Shown: positions 1 to 9,068 of the stretch, piece after piece
How the letters are laid out: every line of letters starts with the position of its first letter
Position numbering within the stretch: position 1 is the first letter of the stretch
Source: Seminibacterium arietis
GTDB taxonomy: Bacteria > Pseudomonadota > Gammaproteobacteria > Enterobacterales > Pasteurellaceae
Length of the DNA stretch: 64,000 bases
Reading direction: 5' to 3'
NCBI RefSeq assembly: GCF_042675725.1
Contig: NZ_JBHTJN010000004.1
Location: 186,001-250,000, forward strand
The notes under the pieces: model-generated
What the model was told of the DNA's origin: nothing
Database searches by the model: none
What the model saw: the letters and a program-made list of their open reading frames with translations, nothing else
Position numbers and translations under genes: made by a program

Positions 1-1568
1 ACCGCTGCTGCTTCTTCTGCTTGATCTTTCGCTTTAACAGACAAATGAACAAGACGAGCTTTACGATCTACACCTGTGTATTTCGCTTCAACTACATCGC
101 CTGCTGCAACTTCGCTAGTCAAATCAGCTGCACGGATATAACCTTCCACGCCACCTTCTAATTCAACTTTCGCACCTTTGTTGTCAGCTTCAACAACTTT
201 AGCAGAAATTACTGCACCTCTTTTGTTTACTGCAACAAAGTTATTAAACGGATCTTCTTCAAGTTGTTTGATACCTAAAGAAATACGCTCTTTAGCAGAA
301 TCCACTTGTAACACGATTGCTGATACTTCGTCGCCTTTTTTGTATTGACGAACAGCTTCTTCACCTGGTAAATTCCAAGAAATATCAGATAAGTGAACTA
401 AACCGTCAATTCCACCTTCAAGACCGATGAAAATACCGAAGTCTGTAATAGATTTGATTTTACCTGAAACTTTGTCACCTTTGTTGTGAGTTTCTGCAAA
501 TTGTAACCATGGATTTGGTTTGCATTGTTTCAAGCCTAATGAAATACGACGACGTTCTTCATCAATTTCTAATACCATTACTTCAACTTCATCACCTAAG
601 TTAACTACTTTAGATGGGTGAATATTTTTGTTTGTCCAATCCATTTCTGAAACGTGAACTAAACCTTCAACACCTTCTAAAATTTCAACAAAACAGCCGT
701 AATCAGTTAAGTTAGTTACTTTACCTGTTAATTTGCTGTTCACTGGATGATTTTCAGCAATCGCCACCCAAGGATCTTGACCTAATTGTTTTAAGCCTAA
801 AGATACACGAGAACGATCTCTGTCGAATTTTAATACTTTAACTGTGATTTCATCACCGACATTAACGATTTCACTTGGATGTTTAACACGTTTCCAAGCC
901 ATATCTGTGATGTGTAATAAACCATCAACACCACCTAAATCAACAAACGCACCGTATTCAGTTAAGTTTTTAACTGTACCTTTAACTTCTGAACCTTCTA
1001 CTAGGTTAGCTAGGATTTCTTCACGGTCTTGACTATTTTCAGATTCAATCACCGCACGACGAGAAACTACTACGTTGTTGCGTTTTTGATCAAGTTTGAT
1101 GACTTTAAATTCTAATTCTTTACCTTCAAGGTGTAGAGTGTCTCTTACTGGACGAGTATCCACTAATGAACCTGGTAAGAATGCACGTACACCGTTTAAC
1201 TCAACTGTGAAACCACCTTTCACTTTACCGTTGATTAAACCGATAACAGTTGCCTGTTCTTCGTATGCTTTTTCTAATTCAATCCAAGACTCGTGACGAA
1301 CTGCTTTTTCACGTGAAAGTTTAGTTTCACCGAAACCATCTTCCACCGCATCTAATACTACGTTTACTAGATCGCCTACTTGAACTTCTAATTCGCCTTG
1401 AGCGTTTTGAAATTCTTCCGCAGGAATACGAGATTCAGATTTTAAACCAGCATCAACATACACATAGCCTTTTTCAATAGCTACTACTGTACCGTTAACA
1501 ATTGAACCTAAACGAGTTTCAAGGTCTTTTAATGATTCTTCAAAAAGTTGAGCAAAAGATTCTGACAT
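1..1568 (-). CDS. rpsA: 30S ribosomal protein S1 (3' end cut by window edge)
   Basis: Ribosomal protein S1 binds mRNA on the 30S subunit and helps initiate translation of structured or weak Shine-Dalgarno messages. Translating the minus strand from the ATG at 1568 gives 522 codons open to the window edge, beginning MSESFAQLFEESL. Repeated S1/OB folds are visible, each with a motif like GAFVDLGGVDGLLH or GIFIGLEGGIDGLVHLSD. S1 proteins of this group are about 550 residues, so only some 25-30 C-terminal residues should be missing. The next gene on this strand upstream is cmk, the usual cmk-rpsA order of gammaproteobacteria. Identification is firm. Confidence 0.97.
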   Translation of the reverse strand, partial: MSESFAQLFEESLKDLETRLGSIVNGTVVAIEKGYVYVDAGLKSESRIPAEEFQNAQGELEVQVGDLVNVVLDAVEDGFGETKLSREKAVRHESWIELEKAYEEQATVIGLINGKVKGGFTVELNGVRAFLPGSLVDTRPVRDTLHLEGKELEFKVIKLDQKRNNVVVSRRAVIESENSQDREEILANLVEGSEVKGTVKNLTEYGAFVDLGGVDGLLHITDMAWKRVKHPSEIVNVGDEITVKVLKFDRDRSRVSLGLKQLGQDPWVAIAENHPVNSKLTGKVTNLTDYGCFVEILEGVEGLVHVSEMDWTNKNIHPSKVVNLGDEVEVMVLEIDEERRRISLGLKQCKPNPWLQFAETHNKGDKVSGKIKSITDFGIFIGLEGGIDGLVHLSDISWNLPGEEAVRQYKKGDEVSAIVLQVDSAKERISLGIKQLEEDPFNNFVAVNKRGAVISAKVVEADNKGAKVELEGGVEGYIRAADLTSEVAAGDVVEAKYTGVDRKARLVHLSVKAKDQAEEAAA

Positions 1569-1697
1569 AATTAATCTTCTAAATTTAAGTTAATAACGAC
1601 CACTTTCATTCCAGCAAAAGTGGGGCTGATAATAAATGTTCATTCTTCCTTGAATAAACGGAAAAATTTAGCAAAAATGCACCGCTCTTAGTTAATC

Positions 1698-2372
1698 TTA
1701 ATTGTTTAACTTCCCTTTGATATAACTCAAGGCTTGAGTTATCACTTCGTCAATGCTCATTGTTGTACTATCTAACAATAAAGCATCTTCTGCGGGCTTC
1801 AATGGAGCAAGAGTTCGATTGCGATCACGAAAATCGCGTTCTTTTATCTCGGCTAAAATCTGTGCAAAGTTACCATCAATTCCTTTATTTTGCAACTGTT
1901 TTAAGCGTCTTTTTGCTCTTTCTTCTGCACTTGCATCTAAAAATAATTTTACTTGTGCATTTGGAAAGACTACTGTTCCCATATCTCGTCCATCAGCAAT
2001 TAAGCCTTTTTGGCTAGCAAAACTCCGTTGTAATGCGAGAAGTGCGGTGCGAACTTGCGGAAAAACAGCCACTTGTGATGCAGCCTCTGCGACAGCTTGA
2101 GTGCGAATTTGATTACTCACATTTTCACTATCTAACAAAATTTCCACTTCACCATTTTGTGGTAAAAATACTAGTTTTAGGTGTTGTGCCAATTCCGCAA
2201 GGGCTTTTTCGTCATCAAGTGCAATCTGTTGTTTTAGTGCTGCTAAAGCGGTGACACGATAAATTGCACCACTATCTAATAAAGCAAAGCCCAGTTTTTG
2301 TGCTAACGCATAGCAAAGTGTTCCTTTCCCTGTTCCACTTGGTCCATCAACAGTAATAATGACGTTTTTCAT
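1698..2372 (-). CDS. cmk: cytidylate kinase, from internal start
   Basis: Cytidylate kinase phosphorylates CMP and dCMP with ATP in pyrimidine nucleotide salvage and recycling. From the internal ATG at 2372 the product is 224 residues, the normal size of free-standing bacterial Cmk. It has the P-loop GPSGTGKG at residues 10-17, the substrate motif DGRDMGTVVFP, and the lid-region arginines in RDFRDRNR. An AAGGTG ribosome binding site sits five bases before this ATG, which supports initiation here even though the frame is open upstream into a DUF535 domain. It lies directly upstream of rpsA, its usual neighbour. Confidence 0.93.
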   Translation of the reverse strand: MKNVIITVDGPSGTGKGTLCYALAQKLGFALLDSGAIYRVTALAALKQQIALDDEKALAELAQHLKLVFLPQNGEVEILLDSENVSNQIRTQAVAEAASQVAVFPQVRTALLALQRSFASQKGLIADGRDMGTVVFPNAQVKLFLDASAEERAKRRLKQLQNKGIDGNFAQILAEIKERDFRDRNRTLAPLKPAEDALLLDSTTMSIDEVITQALSYIKGKLNN

Positions 2373-3254
2373 GTGTTCACCTTTTGCTAAAAAAGCGGTT
2401 ATTTGTTCTGCTAGTTGTTGATACATTTCGTAACGTTTACGATACATCGAGCGTTTTTTGCTTTGTATTTGCTCTAACGGTTTTTGTTCAATTTCGGTAG
2501 GTATTAACCAGTAACCGTTGTTAGCTAAATTTGCTTGATTCTCTTGCCAAAATTCATCGTAATTGAACAATAATCTTGAATTATCATTCCAGCGATACTT
2601 TGCTTGTTTTTTATGCGGTATGCCGTACAGTTCACAATTTAATATTTGGCTTAACAACTTGAACGCATTCAATAACATAAACATTGGACGTACACCATGT
2701 AAGCTTTTCGTTGCATTACGAACCGTTTGTTGAGCTTGATCGTGATTTGGACCTTGAATAGAGGCGATCAATAACGCTGTTGGTGACAAAAAACAGAAAG
2801 AAGCATGATAAATGCTCTGCCCTTGCTGATCTACAATATTCAGTGAGAAAAACCCTTCAAGCGGATCAACTTGATTTATATTTAAATATAAATTTAACTC
2901 TTCTGTTAATGTTGCTAGCAATAATTTTTCTTGTTCAACCAGTTTTTTAATTTTAGTTTGTGGAAGATGACGTTCTGCTACTGTAAAAGAAGTAATTATC
3001 GTTTCTAATCGTTGCTGAGCATGAAAACTTCGATCACAAAACTTGGTAAGCAATCCATTAAAACGATAAGGGTGGCGAATAAACACTTTCTGCCAAAGTT
3101 GATGTTCAGCCAAAAAACCGCCTAGTTGCTTTAACTGTTTAGCATGTAACATTCGCCGTGCTTGGTAGCGTAAATATTCTCGCAATCGCTTTAATGCCCT
3201 TTTTTCATGAGGATACATGCTGTTAAAAGTTGTCAAAGAATATAAGTCAAACAT
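1698..3254 (-). CDS. VirK/YbjX (DUF535) domain fused in frame to cytidylate kinase
   Basis: A single 518-codon reading frame joins two proteins that are normally separate. Residues 1 to about 294 resemble the VirK/YbjX (DUF535) family: a basic N-terminus rich in RxLRxYLRYQARR, a central part with LSPTALLIASIQGPN, and an end rich in KKRSMYRKRYEMYQQL. Residues 295-518 are a complete cytidylate kinase. No stop codon separates them. The DUF535 family has no settled biochemical role; members are linked to virulence and envelope stress. A T6 run (minus strand, 2389-2394) lies just before the junction. Loss of one T would give an immediate TAG, so the fusion may come from a one-base slip. Internal initiation probably also makes separate kinase. 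Confidence 0.75.
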   Translation of the reverse strand: MFDLYSLTTFNSMYPHEKRALKRLREYLRYQARRMLHAKQLKQLGGFLAEHQLWQKVFIRHPYRFNGLLTKFCDRSFHAQQRLETIITSFTVAERHLPQTKIKKLVEQEKLLLATLTEELNLYLNINQVDPLEGFFSLNIVDQQGQSIYHASFCFLSPTALLIASIQGPNHDQAQQTVRNATKSLHGVRPMFMLLNAFKLLSQILNCELYGIPHKKQAKYRWNDNSRLLFNYDEFWQENQANLANNGYWLIPTEIEQKPLEQIQSKKRSMYRKRYEMYQQLAEQITAFLAKGEHMKNVIITVDGPSGTGKGTLCYALAQKLGFALLDSGAIYRVTALAALKQQIALDDEKALAELAQHLKLVFLPQNGEVEILLDSENVSNQIRTQAVAEAASQVAVFPQVRTALLALQRSFASQKGLIADGRDMGTVVFPNAQVKLFLDASAEERAKRRLKQLQNKGIDGNFAQILAEIKERDFRDRNRTLAPLKPAEDALLLDSTTMSIDEVITQALSYIKGKLNN

Positions 3255-3349
3255 GAGATTTGTTAAATATAAACTACAAAATAATGGCGTTATTATACCT
3301 GTTATTTACTAAAGTATTAACTATTAATTATTGGTAAGGTGAATGCAAA

Positions 3350-3377
3350 ACCGCACTTTATTTTGTTAAAGTGCGGT
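3350..3377 (-). terminator. terminator of argG made of paired uptake signals
   Basis: ACCGCACTTTA and TAAAGTGCGGT face each other across a 6-base loop. On the minus strand the hairpin is followed by TTTT, just downstream of the argG stop. Both arms are complete 9-base uptake signals, so one structure serves as terminator and DNA uptake site. Confidence 0.85.
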
Positions 3378-3401
3378 CATTTTTAGTAGATTTTGTGCAA
3401 G

Positions 3402-4736
3402 TTATTTTTTGCTAAGTTGCGGTAACATGGTTTCATTACCAACTGTAAGTAAACCTGAATGAGTATAAATACCCAATTTGTCACGAGTATCAATAATATC
3501 AAGATTACGCATAGTAAGTTGCCCAATTCGATCTGCAGGATCAAAAGGAGCATTTTCTACTTTTTCCATACTCAAACGCTCAGGGTGATAAGTCATATTC
3601 GGTGAAACAGTATTTAAAATCGAATAATCGTTTCCACGACGCAATTCTAAAGTAACTTCACCTGTCACTGCTTTTGCAACCCAACGTTGTGCTGTTTCAC
3701 GCAACATTAAGGCTTGTGGATCAAACCAGCGACCTTGATATAATAAACGTCCTAAACGTAAGCCGTTAATACGATATTGTTCAATTGTATCTTCATTGTG
3801 AATCGCTGTGATTAAGCGTTCATAAGCGATATGTAATAATGCCATGCCTGGTGCTTCATAAATACCACGACTTTTTGCTTCAATGATACGGTTTTCAATT
3901 TGATCTGACATGCCTAAACCGTGACGACCACCAATTTTATTAGCTTCTAAGAATAAATCTACCGCACTTGCAAAGGTTTTTCCATTTAATGCAACAGGAA
4001 CACCTTCTTCAAATCTTACTGTTATTTCTTCCGCTTTAATCGCCACATCTTCTTTCCAAAATGCAACGCCCATTATTGGTTTAACAATGCGAATTCCGCT
4101 GTTTAAAAATTCGAGATCTTTAGCTTCATGTGTCGCACCAAGCATGTTGGAATCTGTAGAATAGGCTTTTTCTACTGACATTTTATAATCAAAGCCATTG
4201 GCAATGAGAAATTCGGACATTTCTTGACGACCGCCAAGTTCGTCAATAAAACGATTATCGAGCCAAGGTTTATAAATACGCAAACTTGGATTAGTTAATA
4301 ATCCATAGCGGTAAAAACGTTCAATATCATTGCCTTTAAAAGTACTACCATCACCCCAAATATTAACGTCATCTTCTTTCATTGCTGAAACTAACATTGT
4401 TCCAGTTACCGCACGACCTAATGGCGTAGTGTTAAAATAGGTTACCCCACCTGTAGAAATATGAAATGCTCCACATTGAATAGCCGCAATACCTTCATGA
4501 GCTAATTGATTGCGGCAATCAATTAAACGTGCTTTTTCTGCACCGTATTCCATTGCTTTACGTGGAATAGCGTTGTAATCTTCTTCATCAGGTTGCCCTA
4601 AATTTGCGGTATAAGCGTAAGGCACTGCCCCCTTTTGACGCATCCAAAGCAATGCGGCACTTGTATCTAATCCACCAGAAAAAGCAATTCCAACTTTTTC
4701 GCCTACAGGAAGTTGTTGCAAAATTGTGTTCGACAT
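3402..4736 (-). CDS. argG: argininosuccinate synthase
   Basis: Joins citrulline and aspartate, using ATP, to form argininosuccinate in arginine biosynthesis. The 444-residue protein has the N-type ATP pyrophosphatase loop AFSGGLDTSAAL at residues 18-29 and conserved stretches such as GDGSTFKGNDIERF. Its length matches the longer proteobacterial class of the enzyme. The ATG at 4736 is the only reasonable start. It is followed by a strong hairpin terminator. I looked for an ArgR operator upstream and found no convincing one. Confidence 0.97.
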   Translation of the reverse strand: MSNTILQQLPVGEKVGIAFSGGLDTSAALLWMRQKGAVPYAYTANLGQPDEEDYNAIPRKAMEYGAEKARLIDCRNQLAHEGIAAIQCGAFHISTGGVTYFNTTPLGRAVTGTMLVSAMKEDDVNIWGDGSTFKGNDIERFYRYGLLTNPSLRIYKPWLDNRFIDELGGRQEMSEFLIANGFDYKMSVEKAYSTDSNMLGATHEAKDLEFLNSGIRIVKPIMGVAFWKEDVAIKAEEITVRFEEGVPVALNGKTFASAVDLFLEANKIGGRHGLGMSDQIENRIIEAKSRGIYEAPGMALLHIAYERLITAIHNEDTIEQYRINGLRLGRLLYQGRWFDPQALMLRETAQRWVAKAVTGEVTLELRRGNDYSILNTVSPNMTYHPERLSMEKVENAPFDPADRIGQLTMRNLDIIDTRDKLGIYTHSGLLTVGNETMLPQLSKK

Positions 4737-4841
4737 AAATGACCTTCTAATTTAATTTGTTATTGTTTAAAAATGCACAGATAAAACGGCTCATTATCAA
4801 CTAAAATTAGCGTAAAATCTACCGCACTTTTATTGAAATTC

Positions 4842-5702
4842 CTATTTAGTTAATAAATCTAACGCTTCTTGGTATTTTGCTACAGTTTTTTCAATAATTT
4901 CTTTTGGCACGGCAGGTGCTGGCGGTTCTTTATTCCAACCACTATTTTCTAACCAATCACGAATAAATTGTTTATCAAATGATGGTGGATTTGTCCCCTC
5001 TCGGTAAGTTTTTACTGACCAAAAACGACTTGAATCGGGCGTAAGTAATTCGTCCATTAAGGTGAGCGTGCCATTTTCATCTAAGCCAAATTCAAATTTA
5101 GTATCGCAAATAATGATACCTTTGGTTAACGCATATTCTGCGGCGGCTTGATAAAGTGCGGTGGATTTTTCTCTAATTTCCGCAGCGAGTTGTTTACCTA
5201 TCTGTTTTTCACATTCTGCATAGCTAATGTTGACATCATGATCGCCCACCTCTGCTTTCACCGATGGTGTGAAAATAGGTTCGGGCAATTTACTCGCTTC
5301 TACTAATCCTGTTGGTAAAGCCAAGCCACAAATTGAGCCTGTTTTGTTATAATCTTTTAATCCACTTCCTGTCAAATAGCCACGTACGATAGCTTCAATT
5401 TTAATTGGCTTTAATCGTTTGCACACTACGGCACGATTTTTGATCATTTCTGCTTGTTGTTGCGATAAGACATCAAAAACACTGTCACCTGTGAAATGAT
5501 TTGGCATAATATGAGCTAATTTTTTGAACCAAAAATTTGAAATTTGAGTCAAAATTTCTCCCTTACTTGGAATAGGATCATCTAAAATTACATCAAAAGC
5601 AGAAAGTCGATCTGTGGCAACCATTAACATACGTTTGTCATCAATTTCATAAAGATCTCGTACTTTACCTGAGTAAATTTTGTTTAAACTGAGTTGCGTC
5701 AT
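4842..5702 (-). CDS. purC: phosphoribosylaminoimidazole-succinocarboxamide synthase (SAICAR synthase)
   Basis: Condenses CAIR with aspartate, using ATP, in de novo purine synthesis. I place the start at ATG 5702 (MTQLSLNKIYSGKVRDLYE) rather than further upstream, because the KIYSGKVRDLYE motif is normally close to the N-terminus and AAGGTG precedes this ATG. The 286-residue product belongs to the longer SAICAR synthase class. Conserved motifs include RAVVCKRLKPIKIEAIVRGYLTG (ATP and substrate contacts, arginine/lysine rich), DHDVNISY and DTKFEFGLD. A PurR-type operator lies 68 bases upstream. Confidence 0.96.
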   Translation of the reverse strand: MTQLSLNKIYSGKVRDLYEIDDKRMLMVATDRLSAFDVILDDPIPSKGEILTQISNFWFKKLAHIMPNHFTGDSVFDVLSQQQAEMIKNRAVVCKRLKPIKIEAIVRGYLTGSGLKDYNKTGSICGLALPTGLVEASKLPEPIFTPSVKAEVGDHDVNISYAECEKQIGKQLAAEIREKSTALYQAAAEYALTKGIIICDTKFEFGLDENGTLTLMDELLTPDSSRFWSVKTYREGTNPPSFDKQFIRDWLENSGWNKEPPAPAVPKEIIEKTVAKYQEALDLLTK

Positions 5703-5741
5703 TTTTACACCTTGCACTATTAAATAAAAAAGTAATGAGAT

Positions 5742-5747
5742 ATTGTA
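5742..5747 (-). promoter_or_regulatory. possible -10 box for purC
   Basis: On the minus strand the hexamer TACAAT lies about 40 bases before the purC ATG. It follows an uptake signal and lies downstream of the PurR box. No good -35 hexamer is visible, which is common for promoters with an overlapping operator. Confidence 0.45.
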
Positions 5748-5769
5748 CCGCACTTTTTAGTAAAAAATC

Positions 5770-5785
5770 ACGCAAACGTTTGCTA
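5770..5785 (-). promoter_or_regulatory. PurR operator upstream of purC
   Basis: ACGCAAACGTTTGCTA closely matches the PurR consensus (ACGCAAACGTTTGCGT), with a perfect central AGCAAACGTTTGCT-like palindrome. It lies between the divergent purC and prfC starts, upstream of the candidate purC -10 box. This is the position expected for purine repression of purC. Confidence 0.82.
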
Positions 5786-5881
5786 TTTTTAAAGATTTTT
5801 TCTTCTTCCGTAAAGTGATTGAGAAAATAGCTATTTTAAGGCACAATAAAAGATTATTAAATTTAATCAACCATTGTTATT

Positions 5882-7471
5882 ATGTCTTTCAACGATTACC
5901 CACAGCAAGTCAATAAACGTCGCACTTTTGCGATCATTTCTCACCCCGATGCAGGGAAAACGACCATCACTGAAAAAGTGTTACTTTATGGTAATGCAAT
6001 TCAAAAAGCTGGTTCTGTTAAAGGGAAAGGTTCTACCCAACACGCGAAATCTGACTGGATGGAAATGGAAAAACAACGGGGCATTTCAATTACGACTTCA
6101 GTTATGCAATTTCCTTATAATGATTGTCTAGTGAATCTCTTAGATACACCAGGACATGAGGATTTTTCAGAAGATACTTACCGCACTTTAACTGCGGTGG
6201 ATAGCTGTTTGATGGTCATTGACAGTGCTAAAGGGGTGGAAGATCGAACCATTAAATTAATGGAAGTAACTCGCTTAAGAGATACGCCGATTTTAACTTT
6301 TATGAATAAGTTAGATCGTGATATTCGTGATCCAATGGAGTTGCTTGATGAAGTCGAAAACATACTCAAAATTCATTGTGCACCTATTACTTGGCCTATT
6401 GGTTGTGGGAAATTGTTTAAAGGCGTGTATCATCTCTATAAAGATGAAACGTATTTATATCAAACAGGGCAAGGTCATCGTATTCAAGATGTTAGAGTGA
6501 TTAAGGGCTTGAATAATCCTGAATTAGATCAATACGTTGGCTCAGACTTAGCACAACAATTAAGAGATGAATTAGAATTAGTGCAAGGTGCATCTAATCC
6601 ATTTGATCTTGATTTATTTTTACAAGGGGAATTAACCCCTGTCTTTTTCGGTACGGCTTTAGGTAATTTTGGCGTGGATCATTTTCTAGATGGATTAACG
6701 CAATGGTCGCCTGTACCACAAGCTCGCCAAGCAGATACTAGAGTAGTAGAAAGTGCGGAACAAAAATTCACTGGTTTTGTGTTTAAAATTCAAGCTAATA
6801 TGGATCCTAAACATCGTGACCGAGTTGCGTTCATGCGAGTTGTGTCGGGTAAATATGAAAAAGGAATGAAACTACGTCATGTCAGAATTGGTAAAGATGT
6901 CGTAATTTCCGATGCTCTAACTTTTATGGCTGGAGATCGTTCTCATGCAGAAGAAGCCTATGCAGGTGATATTATTGGATTGCATAATCATGGCACTATT
7001 CAAATTGGCGATACTTTCACGCAAGGAGAAGAATTAAAATTTACGGGAATTCCAAATTTTGCACCTGAGTTATTTCGTCGCATTCGTCTTAAAGATCCGC
7101 TCAAACAAAAACAATTGCTGAAAGGATTAGTACAACTTTCCGAAGAAGGTGCTGTGCAAGTTTTTCGCCCACTTTCCAACAATGATTTAATTGTAGGTGC
7201 GGTGGGGATATTGCAATTTGACGTTGTGGTTTCACGTTTAAAAACGGAATATAACGTAGAAGCTATCTATGAAAATGTCAATGTTGCTACTGCACGTTGG
7301 GTAACTTGTACGGATAACAAAAAGCTTGAAGAATTTAAACGTAAAAATGAACAAAATCTCGCTTTAGACGGTGGTGATAATCTCACTTATATTGCCCCTA
7401 CTATGGTGAATTTAAATCTCACTCAAGAACGTTATCCTGACGTGAGTTTCTTTAAAACGAGAGAACATTGA
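5882..7471 (+). CDS. prfC: peptide chain release factor 3 (RF3)
   Basis: GTPase that removes RF1 or RF2 from the ribosome after termination. The 529-residue product has the translational-GTPase motifs in order: SHPDAGKTTITEK (G1), the DTPGHEDFSEDTYR stretch (G3) and MNKLDRD (G4). Its length equals the usual RF3 length. It starts at ATG 5882, directly following an AT-rich divergent promoter region shared with purC. A hairpin of paired uptake signals follows the stop. Confidence 0.97.
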   Translation: MSFNDYPQQVNKRRTFAIISHPDAGKTTITEKVLLYGNAIQKAGSVKGKGSTQHAKSDWMEMEKQRGISITTSVMQFPYNDCLVNLLDTPGHEDFSEDTYRTLTAVDSCLMVIDSAKGVEDRTIKLMEVTRLRDTPILTFMNKLDRDIRDPMELLDEVENILKIHCAPITWPIGCGKLFKGVYHLYKDETYLYQTGQGHRIQDVRVIKGLNNPELDQYVGSDLAQQLRDELELVQGASNPFDLDLFLQGELTPVFFGTALGNFGVDHFLDGLTQWSPVPQARQADTRVVESAEQKFTGFVFKIQANMDPKHRDRVAFMRVVSGKYEKGMKLRHVRIGKDVVISDALTFMAGDRSHAEEAYAGDIIGLHNHGTIQIGDTFTQGEELKFTGIPNFAPELFRRIRLKDPLKQKQLLKGLVQLSEEGAVQVFRPLSNNDLIVGAVGILQFDVVVSRLKTEYNVEAIYENVNVATARWVTCTDNKKLEEFKRKNEQNLALDGGDNLTYIAPTMVNLNLTQERYPDVSFFKTREH

Positions 7472-7480
7472 TAAAAATAA

Positions 7481-7512
7481 ACCGCACTTTTTAACCTCTG
7501 TCAAAGTGCGGT
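7481..7512 (+). terminator. terminator of prfC made of paired uptake signals
   Basis: ACCGCACTTT (7481-7490) and AAAGTGCGGT (7503-7512) form a 10-bp stem with a 12-base loop, followed by TTTATTTTT on the plus strand. prfC and hldE converge here, so it could also act on hldE transcripts. Confidence 0.8.
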
Positions 7513-7533
7513 TTTATTTTTCATTATTTTAAA

Positions 7534-8961
7534 TTAACTCTGCGTTTGAATCTTTTTAATAATATTGCTCGTCGAACAACCATCTTCAAAATTGAGAATT
7601 TTCACTTCACCACCGTTTTCCCATACTTCTTTGCTGCCTGCAATTTCCTCAGGTTTGTAGTCGCCACCTTTTACTAAAAAGTCAGGTAAAATTTCTCCAA
7701 TTAAACGTTGCGGAGTATCTTCTTCAAAGGGAACAAGCCAATCTACTGAAGATAATCCTGCTAATACTGCCATTCTTGCGGCTAAATGATTAATTGGTCG
7801 AGTTTCTCCTTTTAAACGCTTCACTGAATGATCACTGTTTACTGCTACGATCAGGCGGTCTCCCAACTTGCGAGCTTTTTCTAAATAGGAAACGTGTCCT
7901 GGATGTAAAATGTCAAAACAACCATTCGTCATCACTATTTTTTCACCTCTCGCTTTAGCTAATTGTACGGCAGTTTTAAGCTCAGATTCAGACATGATTC
8001 CAAAACCACTTGCATTGCGATTATGGATTGCATTTTCTAATTCAACACTAGAAACTGTTGATGTCCCTAACTTACCTACTACTACTCCAGCTGCTGCATT
8101 CGCTAAATAACAAGCCTCTTCAAAACTTCGCCCATCAGCTAATGCGATAGCTAGCACACTAATGACTGTATCTCCTGCTCCTGTCACATCAAACACTTCT
8201 TTTGCTTGTGTCGGCAAATGGAATGGCGGTAAACTTGGTCGCAATAAAGTCATGCCCTTTTCTGAACGTGTTACTAACAACGCAGTCAAATTAATTTGCT
8301 CGATTAATTTTAACCCTTTTGTTACGATTTCTTCTTCATCATGACATTTACCTACAACCGCTTCAAACTCAGACATATTTGGCGTTAATAAAGTTGCTCC
8401 ACGATAGCGTTGAAAATCCGTACCTTTAGGATCAATCAACACTGGCACGCCAACTTGACGAGCAACTTGAATCATCTGCTGCACTTGATTTAATGTGCCT
8501 TTTCCGTAGTCAGACAAAATTAATGCTCCGTAATTTTGTACCGCACTTTGTAGTTTTTTAATCAATTCATCACTTTGAACATTTTGAAAATCTTCTTCAA
8601 AATCAAGACGTAATAGCTGTTGATGACGAGATAAAATACGTAATTTAGTAATAGTTGGGTGAGTCTCTAATTTTGTAAAATCACAGTCAATATTATACTG
8701 TTCTAGTAAATTTGATAGCGTTGTACCTGCTTCATCTTTCCCTGTAAAACCTAACAAACGAACAGGAACATTTAAACTCGCAATATTCATCGCTACGTTT
8801 GCCGCTCCGCCAGCTCGATTTTCATGCTCTTGCACTCTTACTACTGGCACGGGTGCTTCTGGAGAAATGCGATTAGTCGCACCAAACCAATATCGATCTA
8901 ACATTACATCGCCTAAAACTAATACTTTCGCTTGTGGAAATTGTGCTGAATACTGAGACAT
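7534..8961 (-). CDS. hldE: bifunctional heptose-7-phosphate kinase / heptose-1-phosphate adenylyltransferase
   Basis: Carries out two steps of ADP-glycero-manno-heptose synthesis for the lipooligosaccharide inner core. The N-terminal ribokinase-like domain (about 1-320) has GGAANVAMNIASL and the catalytic DVTGAGDTV. The C-terminal nucleotidyltransferase domain (about 340-475) has TNGCFDILHPGHVSYL. I choose ATG 8961 (MSQYSAQFPQAKV) because AGAGGAA precedes it; an upstream in-frame ATG at 8991 has no such support. The 475-residue length fits the two-domain form. Confidence 0.96.
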   Translation of the reverse strand: MSQYSAQFPQAKVLVLGDVMLDRYWFGATNRISPEAPVPVVRVQEHENRAGGAANVAMNIASLNVPVRLLGFTGKDEAGTTLSNLLEQYNIDCDFTKLETHPTITKLRILSRHQQLLRLDFEEDFQNVQSDELIKKLQSAVQNYGALILSDYGKGTLNQVQQMIQVARQVGVPVLIDPKGTDFQRYRGATLLTPNMSEFEAVVGKCHDEEEIVTKGLKLIEQINLTALLVTRSEKGMTLLRPSLPPFHLPTQAKEVFDVTGAGDTVISVLAIALADGRSFEEACYLANAAAGVVVGKLGTSTVSSVELENAIHNRNASGFGIMSESELKTAVQLAKARGEKIVMTNGCFDILHPGHVSYLEKARKLGDRLIVAVNSDHSVKRLKGETRPINHLAARMAVLAGLSSVDWLVPFEEDTPQRLIGEILPDFLVKGGDYKPEEIAGSKEVWENGGEVKILNFEDGCSTSNIIKKIQTQS

Positions 8962-9015
8962 GTTTATTCCTCTTATTTGGAAATTTTGCACATTCTACCA
9001 TAGCTCAAAAAAAAA

Positions 9016-9041
9016 AGCCTTTTCTCTATGGAGGAAAGGCT
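9016..9041 (-). terminator. terminator of lpdA
   Basis: AGCCTTT pairs with AAAGGCT. On the minus strand the hairpin is followed by an uninterrupted run of T residues, downstream of the lpdA stop. Confidence 0.85.
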
Positions 9042-9068
9042 CTGTTAAAAAATCAAAATAATTAAAAT

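Noticed and set aside
4737..4841. Possible ArgR box upstream of argG
   Set aside because: AT-rich sequence gives weak half-site matches only; no two adjacent ARG boxes can be drawn.
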